From: an uncultured Eubacteriales bacterium
Lineage (GTDB): Bacteria > Bacillota_I > Bacilli_A > RF39 > UBA660
Assembly: GCA_905188025.1 (NCBI GenBank)
Contig: CAJJKI010000003.1
Location: 1 to 64,000, forward strand
Reading direction: 5' to 3'
Length of the DNA stretch: 64,000 nucleotides
The notes beneath the pieces are model-generated. The model ran no database searches and was not told the DNA's origin. It saw only the letters and a program-made list of their open reading frames with translations. The translations under genes and the position numbers were made by a program. This document shows positions 8,148-17,422 of this stretch, in pieces (the stretch's first letter is position 1; every line of letters starts with the position of its first letter).

Positions 8148-9140
8148 ATGGTTAATGAGAAGAGTACAATATTGTTAAGACTTATTGATAATGGGTATAG
8201 TTTAAAGGAAATAATTAAATATTTAAATATTAACGAAGAAGAAGGATATTCTTTGTTTAGAGAGCTTCATTTATTTGGATTTAAATTTGATAGGGAATAT
8301 ACTAGTGATGGAGATATTTATTATAAAATTAAAGATGATAGAGTACATAATGATATGGATAGGGAGATTATTGATAATAGTGATGAATTAGATATAATTA
8401 TTACTTCAGATACACATTTTGGGAGTAGAGTAGAAGATTATGGGCTTATGGATATGGTGATGGAATTTTGTGATAAAGAAAGTATTTGTCTAAATATTCA
8501 TGGTGGAGACTTTGTTTATGGAGTAATGAGGCTGAAGGACGGCACTGTTGGAAAGGAAACTAAGTATTTGGATGACTTAGAATTACTTCAGGACGTTATT
8601 AAGAAATATCCAATGGGGCTATTAAATTTTGTTTGTTTAGGTAATCATGATATAGCACCGCTTCTTTATAAGGGAAGAGATGTGGGAGATTATTTTTTGA
8701 AGTATCGACATGATATTATACCAATAGGGTACGCTAAAGGAATTATTAAGATACAAGAAGAAAGAATTTGCATTAAACATGAAATTGATTTGAGAAAGAC
8801 GCCTTTTAGAGGATATAATTTTACAAGTGTAAAGTTAGATAATAAGGGAAAAGAGAAAATTAGAATTATTGGACACACACATAATTATCAAGTATTTTTT
8901 GATGATAATAGACAAAATTTAACAATATATGCTCCTAGTTTGTCAAATTGTAAAAGTAATGATACTGTAAAAGCTATTAAAGCTAAATTACTATTTGATA
9001 AGGGTAGAATTAAAGAAATTATATTAACTCCAATGGTATTTGATAAGAAAATTACTTTATTAAAAGAAGAGAGATATAGTTTTGATGATAAGATTAATGT
9101 AGGAAAGAAGAGGGTATTAAAAAATACTGAGAATGATTAG
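8148..9140 (+). CDS. metallophosphoesterase with N-terminal helix-turn-helix-like domain
   Basis: 330 aa from ATG 8148, which has AGGA 6-7 bases upstream; GTG 8136 is an alternative. The calcineurin-like metal sites are complete: DTHFGS, GGDFVYG, LGNHD and GHTH, consistent with a two-metal phosphodiesterase. The first about 65 residues (ILLRLIDNGYSLKEIIKYL...EEGYSLFRELHLFGF) look like a winged or plain HTH, an uncommon fusion. The substrate is unknown. It could be a nuclease, a cyclic-nucleotide or a protein phosphatase. Confidence 0.75.
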   Translation: MVNEKSTILLRLIDNGYSLKEIIKYLNINEEEGYSLFRELHLFGFKFDREYTSDGDIYYKIKDDRVHNDMDREIIDNSDELDIIITSDTHFGSRVEDYGLMDMVMEFCDKESICLNIHGGDFVYGVMRLKDGTVGKETKYLDDLELLQDVIKKYPMGLLNFVCLGNHDIAPLLYKGRDVGDYFLKYRHDIIPIGYAKGIIKIQEERICIKHEIDLRKTPFRGYNFTSVKLDNKGKEKIRIIGHTHNYQVFFDDNRQNLTIYAPSLSNCKSNDTVKAIKAKLLFDKGRIKEIILTPMVFDKKITLLKEERYSFDDKINVGKKRVLKNTEND

Positions 9141-9166
9141 ATTCATTTTCAGTATTTATTTTTTAG
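9122..9166. terminator. bidirectional terminator between phosphoesterase and YugP genes
   Basis: Stem AAATACTGAGAATGA / TCATTTTCAGTATTT with a short loop and T-runs on both strands. It overlaps the end of the phosphoesterase gene and serves two convergent genes. Confidence 0.75.
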
Positions 9167-9861
9167 TCATCATCACGACCTATTACGATAAGAGCTAATC
9201 TTAATATTTGGAGTAGGGTAGATGCAAGGGATGCTACATATGTAAAGGCTGCTGATATTAACATTGTTTTTGAGGCGGATTCTTCATATGTCTCTAGGAT
9301 ATTTAAGCTTGATAGTTGTTTACCGGCACGTCGCGATGCATTAAATTCTACAGGAAGAGTTACTAATTGGAATAATAGGATTGCTAATAGAAGGATTATA
9401 CCAAATTTAGCGAGTCCTATAATATTAAATAATAAGCCAATTAGTACAACGATATAGCCAAATTTTGAAGAGAAGTTTACTAGAGGTACTAGTGAAGCAC
9501 GAATTCTTAAGAAAGCATAATTCTCTTTATCCTGAATAGCATGGCCACATTCATGGGCTGCTACTGATACGGAGGCGATAGAGTATCCTTCATAGATATC
9601 ACGTGATAAGTTAACTGTTTTGTTACGTGGGTCGTAATGATCAGTTAAATTACCAGATACAAGATTTACTTTGACGTCTTTTAAGCCATTAGCATCAAGA
9701 ATAGTACGGGCTGTTTCTAGACCAGTCATTTTTTTAGTAATTGGTACTCGACGATATTTACTATAACTAATATTTATAAATATTTGAGCAATAGCAGTTA
9801 TTAGGACTCCTAGGATAGGAAGGCCATAGTTTACTAAAAAATAATAATTATTATAATCCAT
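9163..9861 (-). CDS. membrane zinc metallopeptidase, YugP family
   Basis: 232 aa. An N-terminal membrane segment (about 12-32) is followed by a cytosol-facing or embedded catalytic part with HECGH at 103-107, the zinc-binding HExxH, then further hydrophobic segments (about 125-165 and 205-228). This arrangement matches the YugP group of neutral zinc peptidases, whose physiological substrates are unknown. Its start overlaps the cysS stop by one base (TAATG), so the two are translationally coupled. Confidence 0.85.
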   Translation of the reverse strand: MDYNNYYFLVNYGLPILGVLITAIAQIFINISYSKYRRVPITKKMTGLETARTILDANGLKDVKVNLVSGNLTDHYDPRNKTVNLSRDIYEGYSIASVSVAAHECGHAIQDKENYAFLRIRASLVPLVNFSSKFGYIVVLIGLLFNIIGLAKFGIILLLAILLFQLVTLPVEFNASRRAGKQLSSLNILETYEESASKTMLISAAFTYVASLASTLLQILRLALIVIGRDDD

Positions 9862-11255
9862 TATTTCATCACCTCGTAAGTTGTACCTTCACGAGTGTCC
9901 TTCAAAATGATCCCCTTATCTAGTAACTCTTGACGAATAGAATCAGCAAGAGTAAAATCTTTATTTTGTTTAGCAATCTTTCTTTTTTCTATCATTTTAT
10001 TAATATAAGATACTAAATTTTCATCTATTTTGTCTTCTTTTAATAAATCAAGAGACAATACTTTATCAAAAGATTCAATTAAAGATAACTTAGTATTGTT
10101 ATTTAGATCACTTTTTAATACGTCATATAATACTGTTAGAGCATTAGAAGTATTTAAGTTATCTGATAAGGCATCAATAAATTTTTGATTGTATTCATTA
10201 AATAGTTTTTCATCTATGATACTGTCATCTTTTTTGATAGATCTTACTTTTGATATAAGTTTATTATAGGTATTATTAGCAATATCTAGTGATTCATATG
10301 TAAATACTAATTGATTCTTGTAGTGAGATTGAAGGCAAAAGAGACGATATGCAAGTGGATTATAACCTTTACTTACTAATAAATCAACTGTAAGAAATTC
10401 ACCTTTTGACTTACTCATTTTACCAGTAGAATCGTTTAAGTGTTCAGAGTGAACCCAGTAGTTACACCATTTATGACCAAGATAGCTTTCTGATTGGGCT
10501 ATTTCGTTAGTGTGATGAGGGAATATATTATCTACGCCACCACAATGGATATCTAGATATTCTCCAAGATATTTTAGAGATATACCAGAGCATTCAATAT
10601 GCCAGCCAGGGTAACCTAGACCCCATGGACTATCCCACTTTAATTCTTGATCTTCAAATTTTGACTTAGTAAACCATAAAACAAAGTCAGCTTTATTCTT
10701 TTTATTAGTATCTTCTTCAACAGTATCACGAACTCCTGATAAAAGTTCTTCTGCTGTATGATTAGTTAGCTTGTAGTAATCAGGTAACTTAGATGTATCA
10801 AAATAAACATTACCAGAAGCTATATATGCATAACCTTTATCTAGTAAAGATGAAATTATTTCAATATAGAAAGGTACTAATGAAGTAGCAGGAATAACGG
10901 TATCAGGCCATTTTATATTTAATCTAGCACAATCATTTTTGAAACAATCAGTATAATACTTAGCTATTTCAAGAACTGTTTTATGCTCTCTTTTAGCACC
11001 CTTTACCATCTTGTCTTCTCCAGTATCAGCATCACTTGATAGATGGCCAACGTCAGTTATATTCATAACACGATTAACTTTATATCCAAGGTAGGTTAAA
11101 GTCTTTTCAAGAATATCTTCAGAAATATAAGTTCTTAAGTTTCCTATATGAGCATAGTGGTATACAGTTGGTCCACAAGTATACATTTTTACTTCATCCT
11201 TATTATTAGGAATAAATTCTTCTACTTTCTTTGATAATGTATTATATATTTTCAT
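9861..11255 (-). CDS. cysS: cysteinyl-tRNA synthetase
   Basis: Charges tRNA-Cys. 464 aa from ATG 11255, with GGAGGT 6 bases upstream; an ATG 21 bases earlier lies inside the leader. The HIGH motif appears as AHIGN, KMSKS as GKMSKSKG. The zinc ligands CTCGPT, HIECSG and CGGVDNIFPHH-E are present. In Bacillus cysS precedes mrnC-rlmB; here those genes sit 33 kb away at 44 kb. The short 200-bp divergent region to gmk shows no T-box. Confidence 0.96.
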   Translation of the reverse strand: MKIYNTLSKKVEEFIPNNKDEVKMYTCGPTVYHYAHIGNLRTYISEDILEKTLTYLGYKVNRVMNITDVGHLSSDADTGEDKMVKGAKREHKTVLEIAKYYTDCFKNDCARLNIKWPDTVIPATSLVPFYIEIISSLLDKGYAYIASGNVYFDTSKLPDYYKLTNHTAEELLSGVRDTVEEDTNKKNKADFVLWFTKSKFEDQELKWDSPWGLGYPGWHIECSGISLKYLGEYLDIHCGGVDNIFPHHTNEIAQSESYLGHKWCNYWVHSEHLNDSTGKMSKSKGEFLTVDLLVSKGYNPLAYRLFCLQSHYKNQLVFTYESLDIANNTYNKLISKVRSIKKDDSIIDEKLFNEYNQKFIDALSDNLNTSNALTVLYDVLKSDLNNNTKLSLIESFDKVLSLDLLKEDKIDENLVSYINKMIEKRKIAKQNKDFTLADSIRQELLDKGIILKDTREGTTYEVMK

Positions 11256-11404
11256 ATATAGACCTCCTTTAAACATTTACAATTATATCATTTTATATAT
11301 TTTATGTAAACAATTTGCAAATAGAAAAGTATGTTTTATTTTGGGATGATTATGTTAATTTGTAAATATTTTTTCTGGTTAAATGTAAAGTTAGTTTATT
11401 TTAA

Positions 11405-11433
11405 TTGATTTATAAATAGGGGGAGGGTATACT
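11405..11433 (+). promoter_or_regulatory. sigma-A promoter of gmk
   Basis: -35 TTGATT (11405-11410), 17-bp spacer, -10 TATACT (11428-11433), about 20 bases before the start. Confidence 0.75.
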
Positions 11434-11453
11434 AATTGTAAGAGGTGAAGTTA

Positions 11454-12008
11454 GTGAAAGGTAGATTCATAGTGGTATCTGGGCCTTCAGGAGTGGGAAA
11501 GGGTACTATTTGTAAGAGAGTGATTGATGAACTCGGGGCGGAATATTCAGTTTCTTATACAACAAGGGAGCCAAGAGTTGGTGAAATAGATGGAGTTAAC
11601 TATAATTTTATATCAAGAGAAGAATTTGAGAGAAAGATAGCTGAAGGAGATTTCTTGGAATATAATATTTATAATGGCAACTATTATGGAACAGGCAAGT
11701 CTAAGATATTAGAAAAACTTGATGAAGGAATTAATGTGATATTGGAAATCGATGTTAATGGTGGAAGGAATGTTAAGAAGATATGTCCTGATGCATTGCT
11801 TATATATATAGCTCCTCCTTCAATGGAAGAATTAAGAAAGAGACTTATTGATAGGGGAACTGAAGATATGGAAAAAATTAACAACAGGTTAAAGATAGCT
11901 CAAGATGAGATGAAGGAAGTTAGTAACTATGATTATATAGTTGTTAATGATGATTTAGATAAGGCTGTTTTAAAAGTAGAAAGAATTATAAAGGGGGAGA
12001 AAAATTAA
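11454..12008 (+). CDS. gmk: guanylate kinase
   Basis: Converts GMP + ATP to GDP + ADP. 184 aa from GTG 11454, chosen because AGAGGTGA lies 5 bases upstream; GTG 11445 is inside that site. P-loop SGPSGVGKGT; GMP-binding SYTTREPRVGEIDGVNY; EIDVNGGRNVK; lid RLIDRGTED. In Bacillus gmk is followed by rpoZ (omega); here no rpoZ follows. Confidence 0.96.
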   Translation: MKGRFIVVSGPSGVGKGTICKRVIDELGAEYSVSYTTREPRVGEIDGVNYNFISREEFERKIAEGDFLEYNIYNGNYYGTGKSKILEKLDEGINVILEIDVNGGRNVKKICPDALLIYIAPPSMEELRKRLIDRGTEDMEKINNRLKIAQDEMKEVSNYDYIVVNDDLDKAVLKVERIIKGEKN

Positions 12009-12114
12009 TATAATGAAATAAAAAATGGAAAAAGTAATTTTAATGATAAGATTTGTTTATGATAAGATGATTATTAGTGAAGAGATTATGAGCTTGCGAA
12101 TTTCATTATTTGGG

Positions 12115-12142
12115 TTGCTTTTTATTTTTCTTGTAGTATAAT
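12115..12142 (+). promoter_or_regulatory. sigma-A promoter of the 12161 gene
   Basis: -35 TTGCTT (12115-12120), 16-bp spacer, -10 TATAAT (12137-12142), followed closely by an AGGAGTG ribosome site. Confidence 0.7.
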
Positions 12143-12160
12143 TTTGATAGGAGTGATATT

Positions 12161-12892
12161 ATGAAAAAGAAAATATTTATAGGAATAGGAATATTTGTTG
12201 GAATTATATTGATTTTGATAGGAGTTTTAGTTGGAAAAGATTTGAAACAAGAGAGTAATTTAAAGAAAGAATTGAATGAAATAAGTGAAATGGTAAGTGA
12301 TCCAGATGGAGACTTTAAAGAAATTTCTAGAAGGCTTAACACTACAGTTACTACTGGAGATTATCAAAAGATAGAGAAAGCTGCTAAGAAATATTTTACG
12401 GATATATTAGATGATTTGATTGATCTAGTTACTGTACTTAATGATGAGAGAATTACAAATATTTTAACAGTAGATAATTATGTAAATGATGGAAAAGAAT
12501 TTTTAACTACTAGAAAATATATTAAAGATACTAAAGAAAAGTTAATTACTGGTAGAGATAGTTATTATGAATTATTTACTGAAGAGAAAGTAATGACTTA
12601 TCTAGATGGATTAACAATAGATGACTACTATAGAGATTTTTATAGAAATGAAATAATTGGGGATATTGAGAACGAAAAGAATGATAAGACAGTAGAGAAA
12701 GCTATTAATCAAATTATTGATATGTTAGATGATAGTGAGAAGATTATTAATTTCTTAGTAGAGAATAAGAATGCTTGGGAAGTAGAAGGAGACACTATTG
12801 TATTTGATACTAATGAATTAGTGGATCAGTATAATAATTTGTTACTTGAAGCTGATTTTATTGATGGAAAAGATTTAACATTTAGTAAATAA
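12161..12892 (+). CDS. membrane-anchored protein of unknown function
   Basis: 243 aa. A single N-terminal membrane helix (about 5-25, very Ile/Gly-rich) without lipobox is followed by an acidic, helical, Cys-free domain with predicted heptad-like segments (LKKELNEISEMV; KTVEKAINQIIDML). No catalytic motif is recognised. It has its own promoter between gmk and a bidirectional terminator, so it is a single-gene unit. Likely an extracytoplasmic helical protein. Confidence 0.6.
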   Translation: MKKKIFIGIGIFVGIILILIGVLVGKDLKQESNLKKELNEISEMVSDPDGDFKEISRRLNTTVTTGDYQKIEKAAKKYFTDILDDLIDLVTVLNDERITNILTVDNYVNDGKEFLTTRKYIKDTKEKLITGRDSYYELFTEEKVMTYLDGLTIDDYYRDFYRNEIIGDIENEKNDKTVEKAINQIIDMLDDSEKIINFLVENKNAWEVEGDTIVFDTNELVDQYNNLLLEADFIDGKDLTFSK

Positions 12893-12952
12893 TGAAGTGT
12901 AATATTAACTAGTTGTGTAGTAATTAAAGAATAACGATATTTAATTAATAGA

Positions 12953-12995
12953 AAAAGGCTATATATCTTAAATGGATTAGGATATATAGTCTTTT
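12953..12995. terminator. bidirectional terminator
   Basis: 15-bp stem AAAAGGCTATATATC / GATATATAGTCTTTT with one G-T pair and a 12-13-base loop, between the convergent 12161 gene and the glycosyltransferase. Confidence 0.8.
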
Positions 12996-12998
12996 AAT

Positions 12999-14093
12999 TT
13001 ACATATAGTTTTTTTTTATTAATTCAATTAGATCTTTAGCTGAATGAGAATTTATGTATTTTTCTTGATTAGTGATTAGTTCCTTACAAAGAGAAGGATT
13101 ATCTATTAGGCTAGTTAGATTGCTGATTATTTCTTCAGGTGTTTGGCATGATAGGGTCATTTTTCTTGTAGAGAAAAAATTAGTGTTATAGGTCTCAATA
13201 CCAGGAATAGGAAAGATATGAAGAAGAGGCTTACGTAGAGAAGTTATTTCAGTAGTTGATAGACCACCAGGTTTGGAAAGAACAATGTCTGATGAATAGA
13301 TTAAATCATTTATATTATTAACGAATCCTAATGGAATGAGATTTGGGGATGGGATGGTTTTTAGCTCTTCAAGAAGTTTATTGTTGGTGCCACATACTAC
13401 TAATACTTTTATATTAGGAAGGGCAAGAATGTCTTTAATAATGTTAGTTATTTTACCAAAACCCATGCTGCCTAACATAACTAGAATAACTTTTTCATCT
13501 TTGGTGATAGATAAGTCTTCTCTAATATTTTTGGCATTTTTGATAAAATTTGTGGATACGGGGATGCCTGATGAGTACAAGACGTCTTTGTTAATTCCTT
13601 TGGCAATAAAACGATCTTCTAGGTCTTTTTGAATGATGAGATAATCAGGAGTAGTTTCTTCAAAGAAAGGGCATGGTTCATAGTCAGTAGCTACAGTTAT
13701 AAAGTTAACTTTGGGATGATTTTTACTTTTGTTAATAGCTGTTAGAGTTAGGGAAGGGAACAAGTGAGTAGTGATGACTAGATCATAATTATTAGTAGTT
13801 ATGTAATCATATAGTTTCTTTTTATGGAGTTTATTTACAAGATATACTGGACTAGTTACTTTGGTTTTGCTATATAGTTCTCCTAGTTTATAGACATTTT
13901 TGAATACTTCACCAGAGCCTCCTAGTGTTGAGAGATATATTTTTGATGATAGTTCTTTAGCGTTAGTATTTACAATGTCATAGAAATCTTGATAGGTGGC
14001 TTCAATATTGTTAGAGGTTAGTTCTTCAAGGATATAACGGGCACATGAATTATGGCCTCCTCCGGTGCTACATGATAATATTAATACTTTCAT
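12999..14093 (-). CDS. UgtP/MGDG-synthase-like glycosyltransferase (GT28)
   Basis: 364 aa. N-terminal MGDG-synthase domain begins MKVLILSCSTGGGHNSCA (GGGH motif). The C-terminal GT-B nucleotide-sugar half has VMLGSMGFGK, GFVNNINDLIYSSD and SKPGGLSTTE. This fits transfer of glucose or galactose from a UDP-sugar to diacylglycerol at the inner membrane face. The start overlaps the acyltransferase stop (TAATG), so both genes form one glycerolipid operon. Sugar donor and processivity cannot be read from the sequence. Confidence 0.85.
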   Translation of the reverse strand: MKVLILSCSTGGGHNSCARYILEELTSNNIEATYQDFYDIVNTNAKELSSKIYLSTLGGSGEVFKNVYKLGELYSKTKVTSPVYLVNKLHKKKLYDYITTNNYDLVITTHLFPSLTLTAINKSKNHPKVNFITVATDYEPCPFFEETTPDYLIIQKDLEDRFIAKGINKDVLYSSGIPVSTNFIKNAKNIREDLSITKDEKVILVMLGSMGFGKITNIIKDILALPNIKVLVVCGTNNKLLEELKTIPSPNLIPLGFVNNINDLIYSSDIVLSKPGGLSTTEITSLRKPLLHIFPIPGIETYNTNFFSTRKMTLSCQTPEEIISNLTSLIDNPSLCKELITNQEKYINSHSAKDLIELIKKNYM

Positions 14094-14830
14094 TATTTGA
14101 CTCCTTTCATAGCTTGATAAGTACGGTTTTTTAGGTCTTCAATACGAAGAGAATATTCTAAATCTTGATTTGGATATATAGGATCAAGAATGATGGCATG
14201 AATACATTTATTTCTTTTATATAATTTATATATTCCTTTAGGGTTAGATAAGATAAACTTTACTGGTTGAATGGGTACATTAGCTATAACGGCCATTTTA
14301 AAGGCACCATATTTGAATGTTCTTATATCTTCATAGTAGGGCCACATTGAACCTTCTGGGTACATTTGAATTATTTTTTTATTATTTAGAGATTCATTTA
14401 TTTCTTTATAGAATTTAGTTTTTTGATTTGGTTTAGTAGTGATAGGAATAGCATAGAGTAGTCTTATTAAGTGGCGAATAAAAGGAATTTTGAAATTACT
14501 TTGAAGAGTTGGATAGTAAACACGATGTGGATAATAGATAAGACCTATCATGGTACAATCCATAGGATGAAGATGATTAGATATAGATACAAAGCCAGTA
14601 TTTTTAAGAATTTTTTCTTTATTTATTATTTTATATCCAAAGAGAAGCTTGTTAATTACTATTAGAAGTAATCCTATGGGGATATAGATAATATTTGATA
14701 TAAGTGTAAATAGATAGTTAGTGGGAATATACTTATAGTTATCTTTTAGGGTAAAATTAAGGGGCTCCCATAAATGATAGATATGGGCGTCCTCTTGAAT
14801 ATTTGAATTTTTATAGTTGTACTGCTTCAT
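14093..14830 (-). CDS. 1-acyl-glycerol-3-phosphate acyltransferase-like protein (PlsC family)
   Basis: 245 aa. The acyltransferase signature HxxxxD is present as NHLHPMD, with the second block PEGSMWPYYED. One hydrophobic segment lies at about 40-65. The protein probably makes phosphatidic acid or a related acylated lipid at the membrane. First gene of the pair with the UgtP-like enzyme. Substrate position is inferred from the family only. Confidence 0.85.
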   Translation of the reverse strand: MKQYNYKNSNIQEDAHIYHLWEPLNFTLKDNYKYIPTNYLFTLISNIIYIPIGLLLIVINKLLFGYKIINKEKILKNTGFVSISNHLHPMDCTMIGLIYYPHRVYYPTLQSNFKIPFIRHLIRLLYAIPITTKPNQKTKFYKEINESLNNKKIIQMYPEGSMWPYYEDIRTFKYGAFKMAVIANVPIQPVKFILSNPKGIYKLYKRNKCIHAIILDPIYPNQDLEYSLRIEDLKNRTYQAMKGVK

Positions 14831-14874
14831 AATAACTCCTCATTAAGAATAAACTTAATTTTATTAATATGGTG

Positions 14875-14903
14875 ATTATATCATAGATAGAGAAGTTTGG
14901 CAA
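14875..14903 (-). promoter_or_regulatory. sigma-A promoter of the glycerolipid operon
   Basis: Minus strand -35 TTGCCA (14903-14898), 17-bp spacer, -10 TATAAT (14880-14875); leader about 38 bases. Confidence 0.8.
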
Positions 14904-15084
14904 TCTAGTAAGAGAATGGTGTTGGATAAGATAGAGAATACTATTAGTTAATTTTTTTTGAGGGGAGTATTTTATGGGGATAGATTATTTTTATTTTTAT
15001 ATTTTTTTATGTGTAAAGTGATATTAAATAATTGTAGATAGATAATTCTTTTGTTATAATGAAAATAATAAAGAAGTGAAGTAT

Positions 15085-16320
15085 ATGAGTAGTAAAGAAA
15101 AAAGAGAATTAAAGAAAAAGAATAGAATTATATTTTGTATGATATGTCTATGTATAATTATAGGGATAGTAATATATTTAATTATTAATATGATTATAGG
15201 AAGAAATTTAAAGATAGATAATAGTTTGATAGCAGGATTAGATATTCAAGATAATGATATTTATATGATTAAAGATAGTAGAATATTTAAAGGGAAGAAT
15301 CCAGATAATTATATTATATATAAAGGAATAGAATATAGAATTATTAGAATTAATAGAGATGGATCATTAGAGATAGTTAGTAATGAAAAGATTAATATGC
15401 TAAAGAATAAGAATGATGATGTGAGAAAATATTTGAATGATATATATATTGATATGATAGGATATAATGATTTGATAAAGAATTCTTATTGTGAAGATAT
15501 AATTAAAGATAATGAGATAGATAATTGTAGTAAGATAAATATAGATGACTATGTGAGAATGCCTAGTATTGAAGATATAGTTAATTCAATGGATGGGGAT
15601 GAGAGTTATCTATTAGATGGAGATAGTTATTGGATAAATAATTTTAGTAATGAGAAGAATTTTGTTATGAATAATAAAAAGATTAGTCTTAGTGATGAAG
15701 ATAAATTATATGGAGTTAGACCAGTAATTAGATTAGATAAAAATAAGATTAATATTAGTATGGGGAATGGTAGTAAAGATAATCCTTATATAATAGGTAA
15801 TGATAGTGAGATAGAAGTAGGAGATTATATCAAGATAGATAAAGATATATGGAGAGTATTTGATATAGATAAGAAAGAGATAGGTTTAGTTAAAAATAAG
15901 GGACTAACTTCTATTAGAATGTTTGGTAATAGTGATAAGTTTGTTATTAATGATAAGAATAGTGTAGGATATTATTTAAATACTAGTTATTTAGATAGTT
16001 TATCATATAAAGGTAAAATTAATAATCATAAATGGATGATAGGAGAATATAAAGATAGTTATAAAGATATAAATAGTGATAGTATTAAGGCTAAAGTAGG
16101 TATGATTAGTATTAATGATATTAAATTTAATGATCTAAATGGTTATTATTTAATTAATGGTAATGGAGAGGGAGAAGTATATTTATATGGTAGTAGTAAA
16201 GATACTTCTAAGAGTAATCTAGCTAGAAAGATTATACCAACAATATATGTTGATAAGTATAAAGTTAATAGTGGAGATGGTACTAAGAGTAATCCTTATA
16301 TATTGGAGGGATTAGAATGA
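15085..16320 (+). CDS. membrane-anchored protein with two tandem DUF6273-like units
   Basis: 411 aa from ATG 15085; GTG 15076 is inside the ribosome site. Basic N-terminus, one membrane helix (about 19-42), then two related units. Each starts with an (I/W)R strand (IEYRIIRI; DIWRVFDI) and ends with a PxIxLDK strand plus a glycine turn (VRPVIRLDK...GSKDNPYII; IIPTIYVDK...GTKSNPYIL). These endings are typical of Firmicute surface proteins. Codon use is extremely AT-biased with very many Asn/Asp/Ser. It overlaps the next gene by ATGA and is in an operon with it. Function unknown. Confidence 0.65.
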   Translation: MSSKEKRELKKKNRIIFCMICLCIIIGIVIYLIINMIIGRNLKIDNSLIAGLDIQDNDIYMIKDSRIFKGKNPDNYIIYKGIEYRIIRINRDGSLEIVSNEKINMLKNKNDDVRKYLNDIYIDMIGYNDLIKNSYCEDIIKDNEIDNCSKINIDDYVRMPSIEDIVNSMDGDESYLLDGDSYWINNFSNEKNFVMNNKKISLSDEDKLYGVRPVIRLDKNKINISMGNGSKDNPYIIGNDSEIEVGDYIKIDKDIWRVFDIDKKEIGLVKNKGLTSIRMFGNSDKFVINDKNSVGYYLNTSYLDSLSYKGKINNHKWMIGEYKDSYKDINSDSIKAKVGMISINDIKFNDLNGYYLINGNGEGEVYLYGSSKDTSKSNLARKIIPTIYVDKYKVNSGDGTKSNPYILEGLE

Positions 16321-17309
16321 GAAAGTTAACTGTTATTAGTGCTATTACTACTTCTATAGTTATAGTGATAGGAATATTATTAGTTGTATTTGAAAAGGGA
16401 GTAATTAGTTATTTAGTTAATAATAATCATATGATGATAGCTTCAATGATATATACTTCTAGTAAAGTAGAAGATAAGATTATTGAGAGGGATTATGTAG
16501 ATATCAACAGTTCTGTTGATAAGAAGATATTTAGTAGTGATACTATTAATAATGATAATAGTGATAATGAATATGATCAAGAAATATTAACTAAAAATGA
16601 TGGAGAAGATTATAAAGTTATTAATTTAGAGATTGATGGATTTAAGAGTTATTTAGTAGCAATATATGATGCTTCTAAGGTTAAATTAGTTAGTTCAAAA
16701 GCATTTAATAAGAATAATACTGGTCAACAAACAGTTAAAGAGATTTGTAAAAGATATGGAGCTTCTGTATGTATTAATGGTGGAGGATTTGTTGACTGGG
16801 GAACTGGTTCAGATATTCCTCAAGGCTGTGTTATTGAAGATGGAAAGATTACTTGGGATAGTAAAGATAGTCGTGGATTAATTGGATTTGATACTAATGA
16901 TAAATTGGTTCTTGTTAATGATACTTGTCAAGGAGCGCTTGATATTGGAGTAAGAGATGCTTTAGAATTTGGGCCTTTCTTAATACAAGAAGGAAATATT
17001 TTAGTTGATGAAGATACTACTGTTGGAGGATTTTTAGGGGCTGCAAGAGTTGCTATTGCCCAAAGAAGAGATGGAATAGTATTATTCTTAGTAACTGAAG
17101 GAAGACACGCTAAAGGTCCTACGGTTTATCAAATAGCTAAAGTATTAAAACAATATGGAGCTTATACTGCTGGTAACTTAGATGGAGGTGCTTCTAGTAG
17201 TTTAGTTATTCAAGGAAAGTTAATTAATAATCCATTAAATATATATGGACAACCTGTTAATGGAGGAAATGGTAGAAGTGTAGTAACAGGATTTGGATTA
17301 GTTAAATAA
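16317..17309 (+). CDS. phosphodiester glycosidase (NAGPA/DUF2233) family exoprotein
   Basis: 330 aa. One N-terminal membrane segment (about 5-27), a linker, then the NAGPA domain (about 105-330) with VCINGGGFVD, GLIGFD, LEFGPFLI, ARVAIAQRRDG and NLDGGASSSLV plus GGNGRSV, all recognisable family blocks. Members cleave phosphodiester-linked sugars such as N-acetylglucosamine-1-phosphate esters, and act outside the membrane. It is the second gene of a pair with the 15085 protein, suggesting joint work on a wall glycopolymer (inference). Confidence 0.85.
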   Translation: MRKLTVISAITTSIVIVIGILLVVFEKGVISYLVNNNHMMIASMIYTSSKVEDKIIERDYVDINSSVDKKIFSSDTINNDNSDNEYDQEILTKNDGEDYKVINLEIDGFKSYLVAIYDASKVKLVSSKAFNKNNTGQQTVKEICKRYGASVCINGGGFVDWGTGSDIPQGCVIEDGKITWDSKDSRGLIGFDTNDKLVLVNDTCQGALDIGVRDALEFGPFLIQEGNILVDEDTTVGGFLGAARVAIAQRRDGIVLFLVTEGRHAKGPTVYQIAKVLKQYGAYTAGNLDGGASSSLVIQGKLINNPLNIYGQPVNGGNGRSVVTGFGLVK

Positions 17310-17337
17310 TAGAAATAGAGATAAATTTAGGTATTTA

Positions 17338-17421
17338 AAAACGTCTTACATGTGATGCAAGGCGTTTTATTAAGGTTCAATAAAATTTTACTCCACACCA
17401 GATTTTATTGAACCTTTATTT
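17338..17421 (+). terminator. two tandem terminator hairpins
   Basis: First hairpin: AAAACGTCTT / AAGGCGTTTT (17338-17368). Second: a perfect 14-bp stem AAGGTTCAATAAAA / TTTTATTGAACCTT (17372-17385 and 17403-17416) with a 17-base loop, then a T-rich tract. It ends the 15085-17309 operon; the second stem is unusually long. Confidence 0.7.
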
Positions 17422-17422
17422 T

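Noticed and set aside
11256..11444. T-box riboswitch upstream of cysS (also looked before asnS and argS)
   Set aside because: The leaders are too short and lack the T-box motif; only ordinary promoter elements are seen.
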